From Aciduricibacillus chroicocephali (GTDB lineage: Bacteria; Bacillota; Bacilli; Bacillales; Amphibacillaceae), in NCBI RefSeq assembly GCF_030762805.1, contig NZ_CP129113.1:418001-482000 (forward strand): a stretch of DNA of 64,000 bases, in the 5' to 3' direction. The translations under genes were made by a program, and so were the position numbers. Positions 33,960 to 41,667 of this stretch are shown one piece after another (position 1 is the first letter of the stretch; every line of letters starts with the position of its first letter). The notes below the pieces were generated by a model. The model had not been told where the DNA came from, searched no databases, and saw nothing but the letters and a program-made list of their open reading frames with translations.

Positions 33960-34547
33960 TTAGAGTAGACCTTTGGTGGATGGAACCCCTTTGAAGCGTC
34001 CGTTTTTCTCACTTGCGGCGGCGAGGGCACGACCGAAGCCTTTGAAGATCGATTCAATCATATGATGTGTGTTCTTTCCATAGAAAAGGTTGATATGCAA
34101 AGCTAGCTTCGCATGATTGACAAAGCCTGTGAAAAATTCTTCAACGAGCTCTGTATCAAAATTGCCGACTTTGTCTTTCAAGCCCTCCACATTATAGACG
34201 AGGCATGGACGACCGCTAATATCGATTGAAACATTGGATAAAGCTTCGTCCATCGGTGTAGTGATAGTCGCATAGCGTGCAATGCCTTCTTTTGTTCCAA
34301 GTGCTTCATTGAATGCTTGGCCAAGTGCAATGCCGATATCTTCTGTCGTATGGTGCTGGTCGACTTCAAGATCACCATTACAGTTAATCTTCAAGTCAAA
34401 GCCGCCATGCTTACCAGTGAGTAGGAGCATATGGTCCAAGAAGCCAACTCCTGTACGAATATCCGTCTGACCTGAACCGTCAATGAGCAGATCAAGCTCA
34501 ATTTCTGTTTCTGCTGTCTGACGGGAAATCTGATAGCTGCGCGTCAC
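33960..34547 (-). CDS. hisB: Imidazoleglycerol-phosphate dehydratase
   Basis: Manganese enzyme of 195 residues making imidazole acetol phosphate. Metal-binding motifs GVGFLDHMLLLTGKHGGFD, DQHHTTEDIGIALG and the second set HAKLALHINLFYGKNTHHMIESIFK are both present. Monofunctional: no fused phosphatase domain, the phosphatase being the separate HisJ. GTG start overlapping the hisD TGA by 4 bases. Confidence 0.96.
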   Translation of the reverse strand: MTRSYQISRQTAETEIELDLLIDGSGQTDIRTGVGFLDHMLLLTGKHGGFDLKINCNGDLEVDQHHTTEDIGIALGQAFNEALGTKEGIARYATITTPMDEALSNVSIDISGRPCLVYNVEGLKDKVGNFDTELVEEFFTGFVNHAKLALHINLFYGKNTHHMIESIFKGFGRALAAASEKNGRFKGVPSTKGLL

Positions 34548-35827
34548 TTCGTATCATCCTTTCTGATTGTGATTGATTTCGCGTGTGCAGTGAGCCCCTC
34601 CATATTGGCAATCGTTGCGATGCTGTCAGCTGCTTGGAGCAGGGCGTCACGCGAGTAGCTGATAATGCTCGACTTCTTAATGAAATCATAAACACCGAGA
34701 GGGGAGGCGAAGGCCGCTGTCCCGTTTGTTGGCAATGTGTGATTTGGTCCGGCGAAATAGTCACCAAGTGGTTCAGGTGAGTAATTGCCAAGGAAAATGG
34801 CACCAGCATTGTGTACACGATTCATTGCCTCCATCGGATTGGCGACCATTAGCTGCAGGTGTTCTGGTGCGAGCAGATTAACAATCTCGTAAGCTTCTTC
34901 AAAGTCTGATGCGATAACGATACGACCATTATCAGCAATTGATTTGCCAGCGATTTCAGAGCGTTCGAGCTGCTTAAGTTGTTTTAAAGTTTCTGCTTGG
35001 ATTTCCTGGCCAATCTGCTCATTCATCACGACACAGATTGCGGATGCCTGTTCATCATGTTCTGCCTGAGATAGCAGGTCAGCTGCAGCATAACTTGTAT
35101 TGCAAGTATCATCAGCAACGACACAGATTTCACTTGGGCCAGCGATCATATCAATTGCGACATCTCCGTAGACCCATTTTTTTGCACGGGCAACGAAGGC
35201 ATTTCCAGGACCGACAATTTTATATACTTTCTCTATTGTTTCTGTACCGTAAGCTAGTGCAGCAATTGCTTGTGCGCCACCAATTTTGTAGACTTTGTCT
35301 ACACCAGCAAGCTCTGCTGCAACAAGAACGTGCGGGTTTACTTTTCCATTTTGCTGAGGTGGTGTTGTCATTGTGATAGAAGGGACTCCAGCAATCTTTG
35401 CAGGTAGGGCATCCATAAGCACAGTGGAAGGGTAGGCTGCTTTTCCACCTGGCACATAGATTCCTACACGTTCGAGTGGAGTCACTTTCTGACCGAGGAG
35501 TACACCGTTCTCTTTGTTCACAAACCAGGAGCGTTCCTTTTGCTCTGAGTGGAAGCTGGTAATATTTTCTTTAGCCTGTTCCATTGCCGTAAGAAATTCT
35601 TTGCTCACGAGCCCGCGTGCTTCTGCGAACTCTGCTTCGCTCACTAGCAATGACTGCAGCTTTACTTTATCGAATTGCTCAGTATATGAAAAAAGTGCTT
35701 TATCGCCGTTTTTACGGACTTCCGCAATGATGGAGAGTACGGATTCATCAAGTTTTTCATTTCTTTCCTCGACTGCTTTTGGATTGAGAAGTTCTTCTCT
35801 ATAGTCGGCTGCGCTGATGATTTTCAT
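34544..35827 (-). CDS. hisD: Histidinol dehydrogenase
   Basis: Zinc NAD-dependent enzyme of 427 residues doing the last two oxidations to histidine. Visible: ERVGIYVPGGKAAYPS, IAGPSEICVVAD, LLSQAEHDEQASA, and GPNHTLPTNGTAAF with the catalytic and zinc His. ATG 35827 (GGAG 8 bases upstream) is preferred to the GTG at 35836. It begins 5 bases after the hisG stop. Confidence 0.96.
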   Translation of the reverse strand: MKIISAADYREELLNPKAVEERNEKLDESVLSIIAEVRKNGDKALFSYTEQFDKVKLQSLLVSEAEFAEARGLVSKEFLTAMEQAKENITSFHSEQKERSWFVNKENGVLLGQKVTPLERVGIYVPGGKAAYPSTVLMDALPAKIAGVPSITMTTPPQQNGKVNPHVLVAAELAGVDKVYKIGGAQAIAALAYGTETIEKVYKIVGPGNAFVARAKKWVYGDVAIDMIAGPSEICVVADDTCNTSYAAADLLSQAEHDEQASAICVVMNEQIGQEIQAETLKQLKQLERSEIAGKSIADNGRIVIASDFEEAYEIVNLLAPEHLQLMVANPMEAMNRVHNAGAIFLGNYSPEPLGDYFAGPNHTLPTNGTAAFASPLGVYDFIKKSSIISYSRDALLQAADSIATIANMEGLTAHAKSITIRKDDTK

Positions 35828-35832
35828 CAAAA

Positions 35833-36462
35833 TCACTCCAAACCGGATTTTAGTTGTTCAATGACTTGGCGGATACTCTCAGTCTTTGTTGCAAAACTTG
35901 ATTTGTTTACGATCAAGCGTGTGCTGATATCGTCAATATCAGCCATAATCTTCAGCCCGTTCTCGCGGATCGTGTTGCCTGTTTCTACGATATCGACGAT
36001 GCAGTCTGCCATGCCGATGAGCGGTGCAAGCTCAACGGAGCCGTTCAGTTTGATTGTCGTAATCGGAATGCCTCTTTGGTTAAAATAATTCTCCGCAACA
36101 CGCGGATATTTCGAGGCGACTACCAATTTTTTTGCTTCTTCAAGTGGGGGCGTATCTTGTGTTCCTGCAACTGAAAATTTGCACTTGCCGAGCTTCAAAT
36201 CCAGAAGCTCGTATATATCGGCCCCGGATTCGAGAATATTGTCCTTGCCGACGACGCCAACATCCGCAGCTCCTGTCTCAACGTATGTGCAAACGTCGAC
36301 TGCTTTCACGAAGATGAGTCGAAGTGTTCCTTCGGGATTACTGAATACGAGCTTGCGGCTTTTTTCATGGAAGTCAGGGAATTCAATCCCTGCTTTATTC
36401 AATAGTTCAATTGTACTCTCTGCCGTCCGTCCTTTAGCGAGAGCGAGTGTTAGCTGTTCCAC
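35833..36462 (-). CDS. hisG: ATP phosphoribosyltransferase, short form
   Basis: First enzyme of histidine synthesis. At 209 residues it is the short form that lacks the C-terminal regulatory ACT-like domain and therefore needs HisZ, encoded just upstream. Motifs: LALAKGRTAEST, ETGAADVGVVGKDNILE, and the PRPP loop IVDIVETGNTIRENGL. GTG start after AGGGGGG. Confidence 0.95.
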   Translation of the reverse strand: MEQLTLALAKGRTAESTIELLNKAGIEFPDFHEKSRKLVFSNPEGTLRLIFVKAVDVCTYVETGAADVGVVGKDNILESGADIYELLDLKLGKCKFSVAGTQDTPPLEEAKKLVVASKYPRVAENYFNQRGIPITTIKLNGSVELAPLIGMADCIVDIVETGNTIRENGLKIMADIDDISTRLIVNKSSFATKTESIRQVIEQLKSGLE

Positions 36463-36492
36463 AGATGTATCCCCCCTGAGAGTGTGTTTGTT

Positions 36493-37704
36493 TTATAGAA
36501 TTTCTTTCAAATCGTCAATGTTATTGAACGCCTTCGCTTCATCGCCTGATAGAAGTATTTGTTTATTTTCAGTGAGCTGAATAATGCTCTGGCTGTTTGC
36601 TTTGACGACAGCTTTTGCAGGGACAACAATTGTGCTCAAGCCTTGATCACGTAGCTCGCCTGCAATGAAGAATGCTTCCTGACGGCGCGATGCTTCATAA
36701 ATGATTGTCATGTCCACTGCTGCGGGTGCCTCATATGACTCTTTCGTTCCTTCAAGTAGTGCCTCAACATCAAAAGCGAAGCCGATTGCAGGAATTCTAG
36801 CATTGAATTGTTCTGACAAATGATCATAGCGACCGCCCATGAGGACAGGCTTTGCAACATTGTCTATGAATCCCTGGAAAATGATATCGGAATAGTAATC
36901 CATATGATTAATCAGGCCGAAATCCAATACAACATAGTCTGCAAGCCCGTAATCTTCAATTACTCCATACACTTCTGAGAGATTTTGAAGAGCTGCTTTC
37001 ATTGTGTCATTCAAGGCATATTTTTCAGCATCTGCAATCACAGATTTTGGATTGCCATATAGGAGCGGAATAGCATTGGCCGCCTCAGCAACTTCAGGTC
37101 TAACATCATGCTGCTCTAAAAATGGGCCAATCTCTGTCATGTTTTTGGCTTGAATATATTTTTCCAGCTGTTCAAACTCCTGTGGGTCGAGATTCATTTC
37201 GTTGGCGACTTGCTTGAAAAAGTCAGCATGACCAATCTCTAATTTGAAATTGGCGACATCCAGATCTTTTAAAGTCTGGATAGCAAGGACGATAGCTTCC
37301 GCATCAATTTCGGGTGATTTTTCACCGAAACATTCAATGCCTGCCTGTGTTTTCTCCTTTGAACCGTTGCCGTCAAATGAATTGCGGAAGACATCGGAAA
37401 CATAGAAATAACGAGTATGGTCAGCTGCAGTGAAATTCTGGGCAGCAAGCTCACGTGTTATTGGAATGGTAATATCGGGACGGAGGACGAGTACTTTACC
37501 ATCCTGGTCGATCATTTTAATCATTTCATCTGTATGAATCGTTCCAGTAGCATTTATATAAAGTTCATAAGGTTCAAATGTGGATGTGCGAATCTGATTG
37601 TAGCCATGGAGCGAGAATCGCTGCTTCATTGTTTGAATAAGCTGTTCCCTTGTCTTATATGCTCGGATATTCGGGTCCTGTGGGTCGTGAATCTGGACTT
37701 CCAT
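36493..37704 (-). CDS. hisZ: ATP phosphoribosyltransferase regulatory subunit HisZ
   Basis: 403-residue paralogue of histidyl-tRNA synthetase that forms a hetero-octamer with short HisG and mediates histidine feedback. Class II synthetase core is visible (VLRPDITIPITRELA, RYFYVSDVFRN, GIECFGEKSPEIDAEA, GGRYDHLSEQF) without the tRNA-binding C-terminal domain of true HisS. ATG 37704 with AAAGGAG 7 bases upstream is preferred to the frame opening at 37746. First gene of the operon. Confidence 0.94.
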   Translation of the reverse strand: MEVQIHDPQDPNIRAYKTREQLIQTMKQRFSLHGYNQIRTSTFEPYELYINATGTIHTDEMIKMIDQDGKVLVLRPDITIPITRELAAQNFTAADHTRYFYVSDVFRNSFDGNGSKEKTQAGIECFGEKSPEIDAEAIVLAIQTLKDLDVANFKLEIGHADFFKQVANEMNLDPQEFEQLEKYIQAKNMTEIGPFLEQHDVRPEVAEAANAIPLLYGNPKSVIADAEKYALNDTMKAALQNLSEVYGVIEDYGLADYVVLDFGLINHMDYYSDIIFQGFIDNVAKPVLMGGRYDHLSEQFNARIPAIGFAFDVEALLEGTKESYEAPAAVDMTIIYEASRRQEAFFIAGELRDQGLSTIVVPAKAVVKANSQSIIQLTENKQILLSGDEAKAFNNIDDLKEIL

Positions 37705-37770
37705 TAAATTGCTCCTTTCAAAACTGGCACAGCAGTGCTTTACCACTTTATTTAATTAAAGTTATATAGT

Positions 37771-37799
37771 ATTATAGAGTTATCAGAACTTAAAGTCAA
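37771..37799 (-). promoter_or_regulatory. SigA promoter of the his operon
   Basis: TTGACT (37799-37794), 17-base spacer, TATAAT (37776-37771) on the minus strand, about 67 bases before hisZ. The short leader has no T-box; a small dyad GCAC..GTGC lies at 37726-37737. Confidence 0.88.
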
Positions 37800-37819
37800 T
37801 TAAAAGGAGCGGAATTTTC

Positions 37820-38617
37820 ATGTTTGACTACCATATGCACAGCACATTCTCGGCGGATTGCGAAGAGCCAATGGAGAAAACGATAGAAAGCGCGATAAAA
37901 AAGGGACTGACAGAAATCTGCTTTACGGAGCATGTTGATTATGATTATCCGGACCCGACAATTTCGTTTGATCTGGATTACCAGGCCTATGATCGGAAAA
38001 TAAAAGAGATGCAGCAGAAGTACGCAGACTCCATCGGAATTAAGAAAGGTGTGGAAGTTGGGATTGAGCCTTGTTATGTTGGACGCTTCGGGAAAATGCT
38101 AGATGAGGAGACATTCGACTTTATTATTTGCTCAATGCATGTGTCAGAGCGAAAAGATCTGCACTCCGGTGACTTTTTTAAAGGGAAGACGGTTGATGAA
38201 GCATACGAAATATATTACAGAGAGCTTCTCGATTGCGTTCGTCGCTTTGATCGATTCAGCATCCTTGGGCATGTTGATCTCGTCAAGCGCTACACAAAGG
38301 AGAAGGCGAAGAACAATTTTCATGAACTGATTGGAGAGATTTTTAACGTAATCATCCCACGAGGGCAGGGAATTGAACTGAACACATCCGGTTATCGCTA
38401 TGGACTAGGTGGCGGGATGCCGAGTACGGATATCCTTAGACTTTATAAAGAGTGTGGTGGGGAAGTGCTCACACTCGGATCAGATTCACATGTCGCAGAA
38501 ACCGTTGCTTATAAGTTCAAAGAATCACTAAAGCTATTCCAGGATATTGGGTTCAAATATGTGACAACCTTTAATGATATGAAACCGACATTCCATCCAA
38601 TTAGTAAGCTGATCTAA
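37820..38617 (+). CDS. hisJ: Histidinol-phosphatase, PHP type
   Basis: 265-residue PHP-domain phosphatase that removes phosphate from histidinol phosphate. Metal-binding motifs: MHSTFSADCEEP (N-terminal HxH), TEHVDYDYPD, GVEVGIE, CSMHVSE, ILGHVDLVKRY and GSDSHVAE. GGAGC site before ATG. It diverges from hisZ with a 115-base shared control region and completes the pathway. Confidence 0.94.
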   Translation: MFDYHMHSTFSADCEEPMEKTIESAIKKGLTEICFTEHVDYDYPDPTISFDLDYQAYDRKIKEMQQKYADSIGIKKGVEVGIEPCYVGRFGKMLDEETFDFIICSMHVSERKDLHSGDFFKGKTVDEAYEIYYRELLDCVRRFDRFSILGHVDLVKRYTKEKAKNNFHELIGEIFNVIIPRGQGIELNTSGYRYGLGGGMPSTDILRLYKECGGEVLTLGSDSHVAETVAYKFKESLKLFQDIGFKYVTTFNDMKPTFHPISKLI

Positions 38618-38627
38618 ATTTGTTAAC

Positions 38628-38655
38628 GACGCCTTAATTAGGCGCCTTTTTTGTT
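38628..38655 (+). terminator. Terminator of hisJ
   Basis: CGCCT...AGGCG hairpin (around 38628-38646) followed by CCTTTTTTG. Confidence 0.75.
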
Positions 38656-38925
38656 TTCTTAAGAGCATGACAGCCAACTGGCAAGGAATATTAAATGGAA
38701 ATCGGCCGCTCTACCCTGATACACGTGAACAGCTGGCAACTATTTTGAAAGGTTTTTTAAAGTATACGATGCTGAATTAATAAGGAAAGCAGTAGAATTC
38801 TTTCGACATTCTTTAGAATAACCTAAAGAGATATTAGAATTACACTAGATTAAATAGTTCTGCAAACACTAAATTTAAAGCAAAAGCCAAAATGCCTTCG
38901 CATCAAAATTTCCGCTCAAAAATGC
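38656..38925 (+). other. Gap between hisJ and murB
   Basis: AT-rich, no long gene. It contains one short coding-like frame (38667-38780), described separately, and no repeats or RNA gene that I can recognise. The downstream end holds the murB promoter. Confidence 0.4.
38667..38780 (+). pseudogene. Possible 37-codon gene remnant
   Basis: ATG 38667 opens a frame of 37 codons with protein-like composition (NWQGILNGNRPLYPDTREQL, then a hydrophobic end). It has no usable ribosome site: AAGAG ends one base before ATG. It looks more like a piece of a decayed larger gene than an expressed peptide. I do not recognise the parent family. Confidence 0.25.
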
Positions 38926-38931
38926 TATAAT
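38926..38931 (+). promoter_or_regulatory. -10 element of murB
   Basis: TATAAT at 38926-38931, about 80 bases before the start; the -35 is poor. Confidence 0.5.
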
Positions 38932-39011
38932 GGATACGAATATAATATAATGAAGCAAGTATCCCCACCCATTGGAATGTGGGTGGAATAAGTATAGAGG
39001 ATGAGTGGTTG

Positions 39012-39920
39012 ATGGATGCAATCCTGAAACAGTTGAGGGAAATTTTAAAAGAAGGCAATGTTGAAAAAGATCTTGAACTGAAGACACATACGTATACACA
39101 TCTTGGCGGAAAAGCGGACTATTTTGTCATGCCGGGTTCATATGAAGAAGTACAGCAAGTTATCCAATTTGCTAACAAAAACAATTTACCGTTTACGATG
39201 CTTGGAAATGGCTCCAACTTGATTATCAAAGATGGCGGTATCCGTGGCATTGTAATGAATCTGCATAACTTTAATAAGGTCATGACTGACGGCACAAAGC
39301 TCATTGCACAGAGTGGGGCTCGTATTATTGACGCATCCCGCAAGGCGCTTGAAGCAGAACTGACTGGTCTTGAATTTGCTTGTGGTATCCCGGGTTCAGT
39401 CGGAGGCGCATTGTTCATGAATGCCGGTGCCTATGGTGGGGAAATCAAGGACTGTCTAGAAAGTACAATAGTCGCTACAAAAGATGGAGAGCTGCTGGAA
39501 TTGCAGGCAGCTGACCTGGATCTTGATTATCGCACGAGCAATATACCAGACAATGGCTATATTGTCCTTGAAGCGACTTTTGCTTTAAAACAGGGGGATC
39601 CTGCAGGAATCAAGGCTGTCATGGATGACCTGACAGAAAAGCGTGAAACGAAACAGCCGCTTGAATATCCTTCATGCGGGAGTGTGTTTAAGCGCCCGCC
39701 AGGCTATTTTGCAGGTAAGCTTATTCAGGATAGTGAACTGCAAGGCAAATCGATTGGTGGAGCGGAAGTATCGACAAAGCATGCTGGCTTTATCGTCAAT
39801 AAGAATGATGCTACTGCAGCAGAGTATATCGCCCTAATTGAATTTGTTCAGAAAACGGTAAAAGAAAAGTTCGGTGTCCAGCTGGAACGTGAAGTGCGCA
39901 TCATTGGGGAAGACAAATAA
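39012..39920 (+). CDS. murB: UDP-N-acetylenolpyruvoylglucosamine reductase
   Basis: FAD enzyme reducing the enolpyruvyl group to make UDP-MurNAc, cytosolic. 302 residues, the short type-II form of Firmicutes. FAD-binding motifs LGNGSNLIIKDGG and CGIPGSVGGALFMNAGAYGGE; the catalytic serine is in YPSCGSVFKRPPG, and C-terminal KHAGFIVNKNDATA is typical. ATG 39012 lies 11 bases after AGAGG; TTG 39009 at 8 bases is an alternative. Terminator directly after the stop. Confidence 0.95.
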   Translation: MDAILKQLREILKEGNVEKDLELKTHTYTHLGGKADYFVMPGSYEEVQQVIQFANKNNLPFTMLGNGSNLIIKDGGIRGIVMNLHNFNKVMTDGTKLIAQSGARIIDASRKALEAELTGLEFACGIPGSVGGALFMNAGAYGGEIKDCLESTIVATKDGELLELQAADLDLDYRTSNIPDNGYIVLEATFALKQGDPAGIKAVMDDLTEKRETKQPLEYPSCGSVFKRPPGYFAGKLIQDSELQGKSIGGAEVSTKHAGFIVNKNDATAAEYIALIEFVQKTVKEKFGVQLEREVRIIGEDK

Positions 39921-39927
39921 GAAGGTT

Positions 39928-39962
39928 AAAGCAGCATGGCTATTCGGCCATGCTGCTTTGTT
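39928..39962 (+). terminator. Terminator of murB
   Basis: AAAGCAGCATGGC pairs with GCCATGCTGCTTT (39928-39959), then TGTTT. Confidence 0.88.
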
Positions 39963-40017
39963 TATGTTGTGCTATGATGTGAGGAAACGGGTTGCACTGA
40001 AGAGAGGAGAGCGTTTA

Positions 40018-40896
40018 ATGAAAAAAATGATAATTTTTGCTTTAAGTTGTACCTTTGCACTTCTTGGCTTTTTAGTAATAGCCGACAATGGAGCAGCAGC
40101 TTCTAGCAAAACAATGTACGTCACAGCCGACTCCCTGAATGTTAGACAAGCTCCTTCTATAAAAGCGAAGATTGAAACGAAAGTGAAGAAACATACAGCC
40201 CTTATAGTGCAAGAAGTGGACGGTTCATGGAGCAAAGTAACTGTGAATCAGCAAACCGGATGGGTCTCCAGTAAATATCTTACCTTAAAGAAACCGCAAA
40301 ATTATGCCAATCGGCTTAAGACAATTGATAAGAATAGCCAGCTCATTCTTGTTACTTCCAATGGTGGGAAATCGAGTAAAGCGGATATCATGACATATGA
40401 TAGAAACAAAAAGGGGAAATGGGTTCTCCGCATGAAAGTGAAAGGACATATCGGAAAGTATGGATTTACTACTAATAAAACAGAAGGTAACAGTGAGACA
40501 CCAGTTGGCAAGTACACAATTGGGACAGCCTTCGGACAAAAAGGTAACCCGGGTACAAAGCTTCCTTTCCGTAATATAACAAATGATGATGTGTGGGTAG
40601 ATGATCCATCGTCCAAGCTCTACAATACATGGCAATCGAGAGAAAAGACAGAACACATGTGGAAAAGTGCCGAAAATATGAATCATAAATTGTATAAATA
40701 TGGGTTTGTGATTAACTACAACACGAAGCGTATCCCGAACAAGGGGAGTGCGATATTCTTCCATATCGGTAACAGCTATACTTTGGGATGCACAGCGACT
40801 AGCGAAACGAATGTAATCAGAATCCTTAAATGGCTCGATCCAAAGAAGGAGCCGGTCATCATCCAGACACCTTTGAACGCATTAAATAAATATTAA
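40018..40896 (+). CDS. Secreted SH3b / YkuD-type L,D-transpeptidase-like protein
   Basis: 292 residues with a Sec signal peptide (IIFALSCTFALLGFLVIA, cleavage near AAA-SS). An SH3b cell-wall domain covers residues about 36-95 (YVTADSLNVRQAPSIKAKIE, GWVSSKYL). The C-terminal domain looks like a YkuD L,D-transpeptidase: TPVGKYTIGTAFG, then FHIGNSYTLGCTATSE with His, Gly and the presumed nucleophile Cys. The usual SHGC is replaced by YTLGC, a variant form. It probably cross-links or modifies peptidoglycan outside the cell. ATG 40018 has AGGAG 8 bases upstream. Confidence 0.85.
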   Translation: MKKMIIFALSCTFALLGFLVIADNGAAASSKTMYVTADSLNVRQAPSIKAKIETKVKKHTALIVQEVDGSWSKVTVNQQTGWVSSKYLTLKKPQNYANRLKTIDKNSQLILVTSNGGKSSKADIMTYDRNKKGKWVLRMKVKGHIGKYGFTTNKTEGNSETPVGKYTIGTAFGQKGNPGTKLPFRNITNDDVWVDDPSSKLYNTWQSREKTEHMWKSAENMNHKLYKYGFVINYNTKRIPNKGSAIFFHIGNSYTLGCTATSETNVIRILKWLDPKKEPVIIQTPLNALNKY

Positions 40897-40935
40897 AAAA
40901 AGCGCCTGATGCGATATTCGCATCAGGCGCTTGCC
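40895..40935. terminator. Bidirectional terminator at 40.9 kb
   Basis: AGCGCCTGATGCGA (40901-40914) pairs with TCGCATCAGGCGCT (40918-40931). A run of six A at 40895-40900 makes an excellent U run for the minus-strand helicase operon; on the plus strand the run is weak. Confidence 0.9.
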
Positions 40936-41667
40936 TTATAATTCTAGCATTCCTTGCTCCTCAATCTGTTTCTCCAGTTGTATATCCCATCGGTCAAGAA
41001 ATGTGTTCCAAACCCGTGTATACCGGCGTTCTTCCAACTTATTAATAAGAAGAAACTCAATGCATGGAACCGCGTAATCTGCTAATTTGTTTGGTTTTTC
41101 CACCGATTTGATTACAACTTGAGTATTGTCTGCATCCAATTCAGATTCTGTTTGCAGAGTCGTAATCAGTTGTGTTTCTTCCAATTCTTCTCCATCAGTC
41201 TTAAATACCCCAGCCCAACGATAGATACTTGTCTGTTCGACTGAATCAAGCTCACGTTCTCCACCGATATATTCGCCGTGACAAGGGCTGTAGAAAAGTT
41301 TTTTCTCTTCTTGCTCAGGGGGATGTTCGTAGATACCGGATTCTAGCCGTGATTTCCCCAATTCGGTTAATTGATATACGTCCTCATCCTTATTGATCAT
41401 CTCGGCAATCTGCATCCTCCGAATCAAGTCCTCAGCAAAAATAGGTTCAACGCTTAAAAACGAAGCGAGTTCTTTGGCTGAATTTATATCCATCTTTTGA
41501 ACTGTGATGAGAATCATCTTCATAAGCACATCCATTGTCGTTCTCTTGACTGTGTTGAAGGAGAGCTGATGGAGTTCGATAGGCAATGACCAAGATGCAT
41601 TAGCCAAAATTTCAACATCAGATTGTTTCTGCAACTCTGCTTGCAGTTTACTCACCAGTTTATCCAT
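40936..41667 (-). CDS. Uncharacterised winged-helix-like partner of the helicase
   Basis: 243 residues, no membrane segment. The middle (AKELASFLSVEPIFAEDLIRR, then IAEMINKDEDVYQLTELGKSRLESG) reads like a winged-helix ending in the common TELGK wing motif. The remainder has a single Cys-His pair (YSPCHGEY) and an acidic, Gln-rich stretch without a recognised domain. It overlaps the helicase gene by 8 bases and ends the operon, so the two proteins probably act together. The family is not one I recognise and I give no function. Confidence 0.8.
   Translation of the reverse strand: MDKLVSKLQAELQKQSDVEILANASWSLPIELHQLSFNTVKRTTMDVLMKMILITVQKMDINSAKELASFLSVEPIFAEDLIRRMQIAEMINKDEDVYQLTELGKSRLESGIYEHPPEQEEKKLFYSPCHGEYIGGERELDSVEQTSIYRWAGVFKTDGEELEETQLITTLQTESELDADNTQVVIKSVEKPNKLADYAVPCIEFLLINKLEERRYTRVWNTFLDRWDIQLEKQIEEQGMLEL

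Noticed and set aside
37705-37770. His T-box in the hisZ leader
   Set aside because: The leader is only about 65 bases and contains no T-box core or terminator.
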